A stretch of DNA of 5,879 nt, from NCBI GenBank assembly GCA_013003285.1, contig JABDJY010000163.1:1-5879 (forward strand). Direction: 5' to 3'. The notes beneath the pieces were generated by a model. It saw nothing but the letters and a program-made list of their open reading frames with translations. It was not told the origin of the DNA and ran no database searches. A program made the translations under genes and the position numbers. The DNA is from Alphaproteobacteria bacterium. Lineage in GTDB: Bacteria > Pseudomonadota > Alphaproteobacteria > UBA6615. Positions 1 to 5,879 of this stretch are shown here, in pieces; within the stretch, counting starts at the first letter, position 1, and each line of letters begins with the position of its first letter.

Positions 1-768
1 CGGTATCAGCCAGGAAACAGGATTGGCGGCTAGCGCGCTGGCCACCGCGCGGGTCGCGGTCGGCCGGCCGATCCGCGAGGCCAGATCGGTATAGCTGGTG
101 GTCGCACCCATGGGGATGCGCAACAGCGCCTCCCACACTTTGAGCTGGAACGGGGTGGCCCGTAGCAACAGATGAATGCTGCCCTGGTCGGCGAAGGCCA
201 GTTCGGCAAAGTCCGCCGTCGCCGGCGTATCCCAGGTCAAACGCGCCCCGCCGAAACTGCGCGCCAGATTTTCGAACGCCCGGGTGCGGTCCTGAGGGGC
301 GCCGAAAGCCAGACCGCAGACGCCGCGCTCAGACGCCACGATCAGGCAATCACCGAACGGGCTATCGTGCCAGCCATAGCGCAGATCCAGCCCGTCCGCC
401 TGGGTCTTCCATTCGCCCGGGGTCAGCGATTCGTGGGTCACGAACAGATCGTGCAAGCGCCCCGGGCCCGACAGACCGGCATCGAAAGCCGCATCCAACA
501 CACTGGCTGAAGTGGCCAGACTGCGTTTGGCATGTTCGAGGGTGAGAAACTGCACATATTTTTTCGGGCTGACCCCGACATAGCGGGTAAACAGCCGCTG
601 GAAATGATGCGGACCGAGCCCGATTACCGACGCTATGTCTTCCAGCGAGGGCTGATCCACATAATGCTCGCTGAGCCAGCGCAGGACCCGTTCCATGCGG
701 CGCAGCGTGCGGGCGTCCATGTCGGCCCCAGGATAGTTCGTCGTAGATATGTCTTGCTGAACCGTCAT
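1..768 (-). CDS. AraC-type HTH / O6-alkylguanine-DNA alkyltransferase fusion (Ada-like without the N-terminal zinc domain), 3' end missing
   Basis: The visible 256 residues hold two domains. Residues about 24-122 form an AraC-family helix-turn-helix region (LEDIASVIGLGPHHFQRLF at 42-60; a second helix pair with the AraC-like ending SLTPGEW at 114-120). From about 128 onward is a methylated-DNA-protein cysteine methyltransferase domain, with FQLKVWEALLRIPMGATTSY at 207-226 and the DNA-binding RAVASALAANP at 240-250. The frame leaves the window right after VSWLIP, so the expected next residues, CHRV with the methyl-accepting cysteine, are not seen. Known family role: suicidal repair of O6-alkylguanine, with possible transcriptional control through the AraC part. 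The Ada N-terminal four-cysteine phosphotriester domain is absent, so Ada-style activation by methylphosphotriester transfer is not expected. The ATG at 768 lies 4 bases after the upstream stop; Met17 (720) is an alternative start. About 30 residues are probably missing. Confidence 0.92.
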   Translation of the reverse strand, partial: MTVQQDISTTNYPGADMDARTLRRMERVLRWLSEHYVDQPSLEDIASVIGLGPHHFQRLFTRYVGVSPKKYVQFLTLEHAKRSLATSASVLDAAFDAGLSGPGRLHDLFVTHESLTPGEWKTQADGLDLRYGWHDSPFGDCLIVASERGVCGLAFGAPQDRTRAFENLARSFGGARLTWDTPATADFAELAFADQGSIHLLLRATPFQLKVWEALLRIPMGATTSYTDLASRIGRPTATRAVASALAANPVSWLIP

Positions 769-772
769 CGCT

Positions 773-994
773 CTATTCGCTCCAGAACGGTTTGATTATC
801 TCACGCTTAATGTCGATCGGCGACAACCCAGTATCGTGCAGCTGGCGATCGTCCAGTTGCGCCAATTGGCGGCGCATCCGCGCACGCTGCCGCCATATCC
901 TCATCAACCTGATGACGGAGCCGGGATCAAGCGCAATCCGCTGCCGCGAATAAATCGAGTTTCGGCCGCTCGACAGGTTTTGATAGCTGCGCAT
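773..994 (-). CDS. DUF1127 (YjiS-like) small basic protein
   Basis: The 73-residue product carries the DUF1127 signature in its C-terminal half: an arginine-rich helix (RIWRQRARMRRQLAQLDDRQ, 32-51), then LHDTGLSPIDI and the ending KPFW. Many family members are only 45-50 residues, so about 25-30 extra N-terminal residues are predicted; Met31 (904) is an alternative start giving 43 residues. Neither ATG has a strong Shine-Dalgarno sequence, so the start is uncertain. From the literature as I recall it, alphaproteobacterial DUF1127 proteins include RNA-binding post-transcriptional regulators such as CcaF1 of Rhodobacter sphaeroides, and others affecting phosphate and carbon metabolism in Agrobacterium. 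Whether this one binds RNA is inference. It is followed after 4 bases by the alkyltransferase fusion gene and preceded by a 60-base gap after a transporter gene. Confidence 0.88.
   Translation of the reverse strand: MRSYQNLSSGRNSIYSRQRIALDPGSVIRLMRIWRQRARMRRQLAQLDDRQLHDTGLSPIDIKREIIKPFWSE
780..783 (-). promoter_or_regulatory. Ribosome binding site for the alkyltransferase gene, inside the end of the upstream gene
   Basis: GGAG on the minus strand lies 11 bases before the ATG at 768 and within the last Trp-Ser codons of the DUF1127 gene. The spacing is a little long, but with only 4 bases between stop and start the arrangement favours translational coupling. It supports 768 over the internal Met17, although Met17 also has a GGGG a few bases upstream. 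Confidence 0.45.
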
Positions 995-1039
995 AGGGTG
1001 AAATTAGGGCGCGTTAGGCTCCTCACCCACCCGCTTCTT

Positions 1040-1052
1040 GCGGTCCGACCGC
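1040..1052. repeat. Short GC-rich palindrome after the second transporter gene
   Basis: GCGGTCCGACCGC is a perfect odd-length palindrome (GCGGTC and GACCGC around a central base), starting 2 bases after the transporter stop codon. As RNA it could form a 5-bp stem with a 3-base loop. On the minus strand it is followed by purine-rich sequence with no T-run, so it is not a canonical intrinsic terminator. It could be a weak 3'-end hairpin, an operator or chance. The rest of the 60-base gap (995-1054) shows no convincing promoter. Confidence 0.3.
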
Positions 1053-1054
1053 CT

Positions 1055-1948
1055 TTAACCGCGCTGGATCAACGCTACCCCAATAAGCGTGACCGCCGTC
1101 GCACCGGCCAGCGGCAGGGTAAAGGGCTCGCTCAACAATAGGGGCGCCAGGCCAATACCGATGACCGGCTGCAACAATTGCAGCGAGCCGATACGCGCGA
1201 TGCCGCCATCGGCGACGGCCCGGTTCCACAGAATATAGGCGCCAATGGTGGTGCCCCATGCCAGCGCATAGATCGCGACCCAGCCGGGCAAATCGATGCT
1301 CAGCAGCGCCGTCATTCCCGAGTGCCAGATCAACACCGGCATAACCAGGATCGCGGCAACGCAGACGCTCCACAACGCGACCGCGGTCGCCCCGGCCTTG
1401 TGGGTCAAACGCGCGCCGGCGATATAGCCGACAACGCCGGAAAACATACCGGCGAATATCAGCGCATCGCCCTGCCAGGTCACGCCCTCAACACCCAAGC
1501 CGACGGCTTCCCAGATCAGCAACACCGCGCCGCCAAGTCCCACCGCGATTCCGGCCCACCAATACAGGCTCGGCCAGCGCCGGTTGATCCAGGCGCCGAA
1601 TATCCCGGCCATGAGCGCACCGGACGCCGTGCCGGCGGCGGCATGGCCGGCGGTGGTCAATTGCACCCCCCAGCTAAACAACAACGGAAAGAGGGCGAGC
1701 CCGCCAGCGCCGGAAACAAACAGCAGCCATTTGTCGTTACCGTGCCAGGGCAAGGGCATTCGCCCGCCGTAAATCATCGCCACAGCCACCGGTGCCGCCA
1801 TGACGGCACGCAACGCACCGACCGTAACGCCATCGGTCGATCCGACGGCAATTTTGGTGAAGAGCGGCGTCAGGCCATAGAGCAACACCGCAATCAACGC
1901 GATCGTGTAGAGACGAACGATGTCAACTTCGTGCGTCTTTACTGCCAT
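1055..1948 (-). CDS. EamA-family (DMT superfamily) transporter, second of a tandem pair
   Basis: This 297-residue inner-membrane protein has the usual length and pattern of a ten-helix drug/metabolite transporter with two EamA repeats, at about 14-146 and 160-296. Family-like marks are the early TKIAVGSTDG segment (31-40), QLTTAGHA (96-103), the basic loop NRRWPSLYWW (122-131) before helix 5, and PVIGIGLAPLLLSEP (261-275) near the C terminus. The substrate cannot be told from sequence; members export amino acids, metabolites or drugs, or import small metabolites. It aligns without gaps to the upstream neighbour at about 40% identity (114 of 287 positions, hand count). The ATG at 1948 follows that gene's TAA by 12 bases, with AAGG at 1959-1962 (10 bases upstream, overlapping the stop codon) and a G-run at 1952-1956 as possible ribosome-binding sequence. 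Co-transcription is very likely. Confidence 0.93.
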   Translation of the reverse strand: MAVKTHEVDIVRLYTIALIAVLLYGLTPLFTKIAVGSTDGVTVGALRAVMAAPVAVAMIYGGRMPLPWHGNDKWLLFVSGAGGLALFPLLFSWGVQLTTAGHAAAGTASGALMAGIFGAWINRRWPSLYWWAGIAVGLGGAVLLIWEAVGLGVEGVTWQGDALIFAGMFSGVVGYIAGARLTHKAGATAVALWSVCVAAILVMPVLIWHSGMTALLSIDLPGWVAIYALAWGTTIGAYILWNRAVADGGIARIGSLQLLQPVIGIGLAPLLLSEPFTLPLAGATAVTLIGVALIQRG

Positions 1949-1960
1949 GAGCCCCCGACC

Positions 1961-2884
1961 TTATCGCCGTTGTACCAAGGCGATACCAAGCAATATCACC
2001 GCAACCGACGATACCAGGGGTACCGTGACCGGTTCACCCAGAATAATCGCCGCCAAAGCGATACCGACAATCGGCAACGCGAACTGCCAAACCGCCATGC
2101 GGCTTATACCGCCGCGCGATAATGCGTAGTACCAAGTCATGGTGGCGATAACCGTTGCGCCGGCCGCGAGATATAAAACCACGCTCCAATTCAACACCGT
2201 AAGGTTCGATAATTCCGCAAAAGAGGATGCGACGAACAAAACCGGCAGCAACAAGACACTGGCGACCATCGCACTCCACAAGGTGATCGCCGGCGCGCCA
2301 TGGCGCAGGGATAGGCGGCTGCCAAGATAGAACCCAATGGAGCCCGAGAACGCCGCCGATATTACCAGCAGATCGCCTTGCCATGAGGCGCCGGTCGACC
2401 CCAGGCCGAGCGACTCGGCAATCAGGATCAGCGCCCCGGCGAAAGCCACGGCGATCCCGATCCACCAGCGAAATCGTGGCCATTCACGCCGGGCGGCGGC
2501 CTCGATCAGGCCGGTAAATATGGATGTCGACGAACTGGCAACGACCGCATGTCCCGCCGTGGTGAACTGTATCCCGAGGGTAAAGATCACCGGCGCGGCG
2601 CCCATGCTGACAATCGCAACCAGGGCGAAATAGAACCGGTCGCCGGAATACCAGGGCAGTCGCAACCGCATGAATATAATGACAATCAAGGCGCAGGGCC
2701 CGGCGGCAACGACCCGCAGGAGCGCCAGGGTGAGCGCATCCATGGACCCGGTGCCCAGCTTGGTCGCCAAGGACGAGCCGCCCCACAACAATACCGTCGT
2801 CAAAGCCCCGGCAGTGGCCAGCGAAAGAAAGCTAGTGGTTCCGGCCGGCGACCCGCCGGGATTTTTAGAAGAGGTCTCGCCCAT
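1961..2884 (-). CDS. EamA-family (DMT superfamily) transporter, first of a tandem pair
   Basis: The 307-residue predicted inner-membrane protein has ten hydrophobic stretches in two EamA repeats (about 24-156 and 170-306). A polar cytoplasmic-type tail of about 18 residues (MGETSSKNPGGSPAG) precedes the first helix. Motifs shared at equivalent positions with the downstream paralog include QFTTAGHA (106-113), SWQGD (167-171), TLWS (201-204), RGGISR (257-262) and EPVTVPL (284-290). The substrate is unknown. The gene begins 9 bases after the thiD stop, in the same frame, and has no Shine-Dalgarno sequence: the space before the ATG is filled by the 3' arm of a perfect hairpin, suggesting expression by translational coupling to thiD. 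No other in-frame ATG occurs before Met48, which lies beyond the first helix, so 2884 is the best start. Part of the gene (2161-2280) is about 52% GC, lower than the neighbours. Confidence 0.93.
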   Translation of the reverse strand: MGETSSKNPGGSPAGTTSFLSLATAGALTTVLLWGGSSLATKLGTGSMDALTLALLRVVAAGPCALIVIIFMRLRLPWYSGDRFYFALVAIVSMGAAPVIFTLGIQFTTAGHAVVASSSTSIFTGLIEAAARREWPRFRWWIGIAVAFAGALILIAESLGLGSTGASWQGDLLVISAAFSGSIGFYLGSRLSLRHGAPAITLWSAMVASVLLLPVLFVASSFAELSNLTVLNWSVVLYLAAGATVIATMTWYYALSRGGISRMAVWQFALPIVGIALAAIILGEPVTVPLVSSVAVILLGIALVQRR

Positions 2885-2907
2885 GTATCGGCGTTAGCCG
2901 CCGATAC
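2885..2907. repeat. Perfect 9-bp inverted repeat at the thiD/transporter junction, probable intercistronic mRNA hairpin
   Basis: On the plus strand the arms GTATCGGCG (2885-2893) and CGCCGATAC (2899-2907) are exact reverse complements around a 5-base loop. In the mRNA the 5' arm encodes the last thiD residues, the loop GCUAA contains the thiD stop codon, and the 3' arm ends directly against the transporter AUG. No U-run follows, so an intrinsic terminator is unlikely. A ribosome ending thiD would open the stem, which fits coupled re-initiation. The repeat is read directly from sequence; its role is inferred. Confidence 0.65.
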
Positions 2908-3703
2908 GATCAGGGTCGACGGTTACCGTATGATCGATGGGTCCATGGCCAGCGCCATAACCCGGCGCGGCGGCGATTGCCGCCATGACGAAGTTGCGCC
3001 CGCGCGCCACTGCGGCCGGCAGTTCCATGCCTTGCGCCAACCCCGCGGCGATCGCCGAGGCCAGGGTGCAGCCGGTGCCGTGGGTGTGGGCGGTCTCGAT
3101 GCGCGCGCTCTCGAAACGTATGGCGCCATCGCCGGTAACCAGCAGATCGACAATCCGCGGCCCCTCAATATGCCCGCCTTTGACCAGAACCGCGCCCGCT
3201 CCTTTGCTGAGTAGAGCTTCCCCTGCAGCCTGCTGGCTCGCTTCATCGATTACGTCGATACCGGTCAGGGCCGCCGCTTCGGGCGCGTTCGGGGTCAGCA
3301 GGGCGGCCAATGGCACGATGCGTTCGACCAGAGCCGAATGGGCCGCGTCGTCGAGCAGGCTGGCGCCGCCTTTGGCCACCATCACCGGATCGGCCACCAG
3401 AGGTAGTCCGGCCGCCTTGGCAGTGATCATATCGGCGACCGCCTCGATCACCGCAACATTGTGCAGCATGCCGGTTTTCAGACAATCGGCGCCGAGATCG
3501 TCGAGCACGACTTCCATCTGGCGGGAAATAAAGTCGATATCGACGGGATGGATGGCGTGAACGCCGAGAGAATTCTGCGCCGTTAGCGCGGTGATCGCGG
3601 TCATGGCAAAACCGCCCAGCGCGCTGACCGATTTGATATCCGCCTGAATACCCGCGCCGCCGCCCGAATCCGAGCCGGCGATGATCAAGACCCGCCCGTT
3701 CAT
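2894..3703 (-). CDS. thiD: Hydroxymethylpyrimidine / hydroxymethylpyrimidine-phosphate kinase
   Basis: ThiD phosphorylates HMP and then HMP-phosphate to HMP-diphosphate, the pyrimidine precursor of thiamine, in the cytoplasm. The 269-residue protein is of normal single-domain length and belongs to the ribokinase-like fold. Visible motifs are the N-terminal GSDSGGGAGIQAD (10-22), KTGML (76-80), DPVMVAKGG (105-113), LTPNAPEAAALTG (136-148), VLVKGGH (172-178) and the anion-hole/catalytic HGTGCTLASA (208-217), with Cys212 matching the catalytic cysteine of characterised ThiD proteins. Gln43 in TAQNS is at the position that contacts HMP in homologs, where Glu or Gln is found. The ATG at 3703 begins 33 bases after glmM and precedes the MNGRVLIIAGSD opening expected for the family; no strong ribosome site is seen. 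The gap is too short for a TPP riboswitch. It is not fused to ThiE or ThiN. Pyridoxal kinase is a less likely alternative. Confidence 0.96.
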   Translation of the reverse strand: MNGRVLIIAGSDSGGGAGIQADIKSVSALGGFAMTAITALTAQNSLGVHAIHPVDIDFISRQMEVVLDDLGADCLKTGMLHNVAVIEAVADMITAKAAGLPLVADPVMVAKGGASLLDDAAHSALVERIVPLAALLTPNAPEAAALTGIDVIDEASQQAAGEALLSKGAGAVLVKGGHIEGPRIVDLLVTGDGAIRFESARIETAHTHGTGCTLASAIAAGLAQGMELPAAVARGRNFVMAAIAAAPGYGAGHGPIDHTVTVDPDRIGG

Positions 3704-3736
3704 CGATTTGCGTCGGTAGAGTTGGCGGCGTCGGAA

Positions 3737-5089
3737 TTAATGCGCTGCACCGGCCTGCTCGATGGCGCCGACGATGGTATCAACCACGGCGCCGACCTTT
3801 GATTCGTCACGGCCCTCGGCCATGACGCGGATAACCGGCTCGGTCCCCGACGGCCTTATCAGTACACGCCCATCGTTACCGAGGCTGGCTTCGCCGTCGG
3901 CGATCGCCCGTTTCACACCGTCGGTCTCCAGCGGCGCGCCGCCATTCACTGCCACATTGCGCAATATTTGCGGATAGGGCGTAAAGGCCCGGCCGATCTC
4001 GCTCAAGGGTACGCCGCCTTCGACCCGCGCCGCCAATACCTGCAGTGCGGCGATCAAGCCATCGCCGGTGGTGGCGTATTCACTCAAGATGATATGGCCC
4101 GACTGCTCACCGCCGACATTGTAGCCGTGCTTGCGCATATGCTCCAAAACGTAGCGGTCGCCCACCTGGGTGCGCACCAGATCAAGGCCGATCCCTTCGA
4201 GATAGCGCTCAAAACCCAAGTTCGACATGACTGTAGCCACCACGCCGCCGCCGGTGAGCTGCTGGCGCGCGTGCCAGGTGCGGGCCACCAGCGCCATCAC
4301 CTGATCGCCATCGAGGATCGCGCCGGCCTCATCTGCGACAATCAGCCGGTCGGCGTCGCCATCCAAGGCGATCCCCAGATCGGCGCCCTGCGCTTTCACC
4401 AGCGCGCACATGGCCGCCGGCGAGGTCGCGCCGCAATCGCGGTTGATATTGATGCCGTCGGGGTCGACCGCCATGGGGACCACTTCGGCGCCCAACTCGT
4501 ACAGAACCTGCGGCGCCACCTTGTAGGCCGCACCATGGGCGCAATCGACGACGATTTTCAGCCCTTCCAGGCTAAGGCCGCGCGGGAAGGTGTGTTTGAC
4601 GAACTCGATGTAACGGCCCGGCGCATCTTCAAGCCGCCAGGCGCGGCCCAAATTGTTCGAGACGGCGAGGTGGTCGCGCAAGCCATTTTCCATCGAGATT
4701 TCAATTTTCTCTTCGACGGCGTCGGACAGCTTGTAGCCGTCGGGGCCGAACAGCTTGATGCCATTATCTTCATAGAGATTATGGGAGGCCGAAATCATCA
4801 CCCCCACATCGGCGCGCAGCGAGCGCGTCAGCATGGCCACGGCGGGCGTCGGCATCGGACCGACCAGGACCACATCCATACCCATCGAGATAAAGCCCGA
4901 CTGCATGGCCGGCTCGAGCATATAGTTGCTGAGCCGCGTATCCTTACCGATAACGGCCAAATGGCGATGCTCGCCACGGGTGAAATGCCGTCCCGCCGCC
5001 ATGGCGACCCGCAGCGCGGTTTGCGCCGTCATGGGTTCGACGTTTGCTTTTCCCCGAATACCATCGGTGCCAAAGAGCTTGCGCGTCAT
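3737..5089 (-). CDS. glmM: Phosphoglucosamine mutase
   Basis: GlmM converts glucosamine-6-phosphate to glucosamine-1-phosphate, feeding UDP-GlcNAc for peptidoglycan and lipopolysaccharide. The 450-residue product matches the family length and opens with the typical KLFGTDGIRG (4-13). The four alpha-D-phosphohexomutase regions are all present: the phosphoserine loop GVMISASHN (96-104, Ser102 being the residue that carries phosphate), the metal-binding DGDADR (243-248), the sugar-recognition loop GGEQSGH (326-332) and the phosphate-binding RPSGTEP (412-418). Complete and apparently intact. The SASHN and GGEQSGH forms separate GlmM from phosphomannomutase/phosphoglucomutase. The ATG at 5089 has only a weak AGG ribosome site, but the protein starts exactly where the family does. 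It lies 82 bases downstream of folP and 33 bases upstream of thiD. Confidence 0.98.
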   Translation of the reverse strand: MTRKLFGTDGIRGKANVEPMTAQTALRVAMAAGRHFTRGEHRHLAVIGKDTRLSNYMLEPAMQSGFISMGMDVVLVGPMPTPAVAMLTRSLRADVGVMISASHNLYEDNGIKLFGPDGYKLSDAVEEKIEISMENGLRDHLAVSNNLGRAWRLEDAPGRYIEFVKHTFPRGLSLEGLKIVVDCAHGAAYKVAPQVLYELGAEVVPMAVDPDGININRDCGATSPAAMCALVKAQGADLGIALDGDADRLIVADEAGAILDGDQVMALVARTWHARQQLTGGGVVATVMSNLGFERYLEGIGLDLVRTQVGDRYVLEHMRKHGYNVGGEQSGHIILSEYATTGDGLIAALQVLAARVEGGVPLSEIGRAFTPYPQILRNVAVNGGAPLETDGVKRAIADGEASLGNDGRVLIRPSGTEPVIRVMAEGRDESKVGAVVDTIVGAIEQAGAAH

Positions 5090-5115
5090 TTTGCCTGTCC
5101 GAGTCGCGTCACCGC

Positions 5116-5121
5116 CTTATA
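5116..5121 (-). promoter_or_regulatory. Candidate extended -10 promoter element upstream of glmM
   Basis: In the 82-base folP-glmM gap the minus strand reads TGGTATAAG, which fits an extended -10 element (TGn followed by a TATAAT-like hexamer). It would place a transcription start about 20 bases before the glmM ATG. No good -35 hexamer is seen, and read-through from folP is also expected, so this would be at most an internal promoter. No terminator-like hairpin with a T-run is visible in the gap. Confidence 0.3.
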
Positions 5122-5171
5122 CCAAAGTGGCGCGAACATTTCATTTCTAAGTCGGGTCATGTCAGTTGGCG

Positions 5172-5879
5172 TTAAGCCGCCTGAGCTTCGCGCCACAGGG
5201 CCACCGCCTGCACCGTTTCGCCGACATCATGGGCGCGCACGATCTGCGCGCCCTGCCCGAGGGCCACCAACATGGTCGCCAAAGACCCCGCCAGCCGGTC
5301 TTTCGGTTGCGACGTGCCGGCGACGGCGTCGATGAAACTCTTGCGCGACACCCCGATAGCGACCGCGCAGCCGAGCCCATGAAAGATTGCCAGGGACGAG
5401 ATCAATGCCAGATTATGCGCCGGAGTCTTACCGAACCCAATTCCCGGATCGACGCAGATTCGCGACCGGGCGATTCCCGCCGCCGCACAATCGGCCACGC
5501 GAGCCTCGAGCGCGTCATAGACGTCGAGCACAACGTCTTCGTAATGCGGTGCCTGCTGCATGGTCTCCGGCGTGCCTTGCATATGCATCAGAATTACACT
5601 GGCGTTGCTGGCGGCGATAACGTCCATGGCATTTGAATCATGGGTTAAGGCGGAAACGTCATTGACGATGCGCGCACCGCCAGCAATGGCCGCGTCCATG
5701 ACGGCCGCGTGGCGGGTATCGATGGAAATTACGATGCCGTCGCCGGCAAGCGCCGTCACCACGGGCATAACCCGCGCCAGCTCGTCTTCGACCGAAATCG
5801 GCGCCGCGCCGGGCCGGGTCGATTCACCGCCCACATCGACAATGTCGGCGCCCGCCGCATGCAAGGCGCGGCCATGGGC
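5172..5879 (-). CDS. folP: Dihydropteroate synthase, N terminus missing (runs off the window edge)
   Basis: FolP joins p-aminobenzoate to 7,8-dihydropterin pyrophosphate to give dihydropteroate in folate synthesis; it is the sulfonamide target. The 235 residues present carry the family's conserved segments in order: DVGGESTRPGA (loop 2), VISIDTR, RIVNDVSAL, VILMHMQGTPETMQ, DPGIGFGKT, IGVSRKSFI and the C-terminal IVRAHDV. The N-terminal strand and loop 1 (usually NVTPDSFSDGG) lie beyond base 5879, so about 30-40 residues are missing. A TTG at 5864 could be mistaken for a start, but the frame is open to the edge (AHGRAL before HAAGADIVDVGG) and these residues match the family, so it is an internal leucine codon. 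No substitution in the visible motifs suggests loss of function. Confidence 0.97.
   Translation of the reverse strand, partial: AHGRALHAAGADIVDVGGESTRPGAAPISVEDELARVMPVVTALAGDGIVISIDTRHAAVMDAAIAGGARIVNDVSALTHDSNAMDVIAASNASVILMHMQGTPETMQQAPHYEDVVLDVYDALEARVADCAAAGIARSRICVDPGIGFGKTPAHNLALISSLAIFHGLGCAVAIGVSRKSFIDAVAGTSQPKDRLAGSLATMLVALGQGAQIVRAHDVGETVQAVALWREAQAA

Noticed and set aside
172..795. Two plus-strand open frames (172-510 and 532-795)
   Set aside because: Both are antisense to the AraC-alkyltransferase gene, which has clear domain motifs throughout the interval. Neither plus-strand product resembles a known protein.
1002..1014. A sequence resembling the E. coli Ada box (AATTAGGGCGCG compared with AATTAAAGCGCA)
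   Set aside because: It is on the strand opposite to the alkyltransferase gene, the required GCAA half is not matched, and the protein lacks the Ada domain that would bind it.
1178..2122. A 314-codon open frame on the plus strand
   Set aside because: It lies antisense across both EamA transporter genes. The predicted product is polar and repetitive (Gln, Arg, Asp, His) with no domain, typical of a reversed membrane-protein gene.
2885..2907. The junction hairpin as an intrinsic terminator of thiD
   Set aside because: The stem is strong, but it is followed on the minus strand by ATGGGCGAGACC, with no T-run, and the next gene begins immediately.
2549..3214. A 221-codon plus-strand open frame spanning the thiD/transporter junction
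   Set aside because: It overlaps two well-supported minus-strand genes and yields a low-complexity Gly/Arg/Gln-rich product without motifs.
3704..3736. Possible TPP riboswitch or other leader before thiD
   Set aside because: The gap from the glmM stop to the thiD ATG is 33 bases, far too short for a THI element, and no conserved core is seen.
3968..5335. A 455-codon open frame on the plus strand
   Set aside because: It is antisense to glmM, whose full set of active-site motifs is intact. Its product is rich in His, Arg, Gln and Ala with no recognisable domain, as expected for the shadow of a high-GC gene.
5862..5864. TTG as the start codon of folP
   Set aside because: The frame stays open upstream to the window edge, the upstream residues fit dihydropteroate synthase, and starting here would remove the family's N-terminal strand and loop 1.

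Overview
The window reads as a piece of a high-GC (about 60 to 65% by eye) Gram-negative chromosome, most likely an alphaproteobacterium. The reasons are the folP-glmM-thiD order, which in many alphaproteobacteria follows ftsH, and a typical DUF1127 small protein, a family very common in that class. No genus can be named from the sequence alone.

All seven supported genes lie on the minus strand, so transcription runs from high to low coordinates. In that order they are: the 3' part of folP (dihydropteroate synthase, 5879-5172, start outside the window); glmM (phosphoglucosamine mutase, 5089-3737); thiD (HMP/HMP-P kinase, 3703-2894); two tandem EamA-family ten-helix transporters (2884-1961 and 1948-1055); a 73-residue DUF1127 protein (994-773); and the 5' part of an AraC-type/O6-alkylguanine-DNA alkyltransferase fusion (768-1), cut one codon before its expected catalytic cysteine. 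No gap exceeds 82 bases, so most or all of it could be read as one or two transcripts. No tRNA, rRNA, CRISPR array, insertion sequence or riboswitch is visible.

folP, glmM and thiD are housekeeping enzymes for folate, peptidoglycan/LPS amino-sugar and thiamine synthesis. They share no pathway and are probably linked by ancestral operon structure. The two transporters are paralogs: aligned without gaps they share about 40% identity (hand count), which points to an old tandem duplication. Their substrates are unknown. The DUF1127 gene and the alkyltransferase gene are 4 bases apart and look translationally coupled.

The most unusual feature is a perfect 9-bp inverted repeat at the thiD/transporter junction (2885-2907). 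Its loop holds the thiD stop codon, its 3' arm abuts the transporter ATG, and the two reading frames are the same. Otherwise this is an ordinary chromosomal region, and I found no evidence of a novel multi-gene system.
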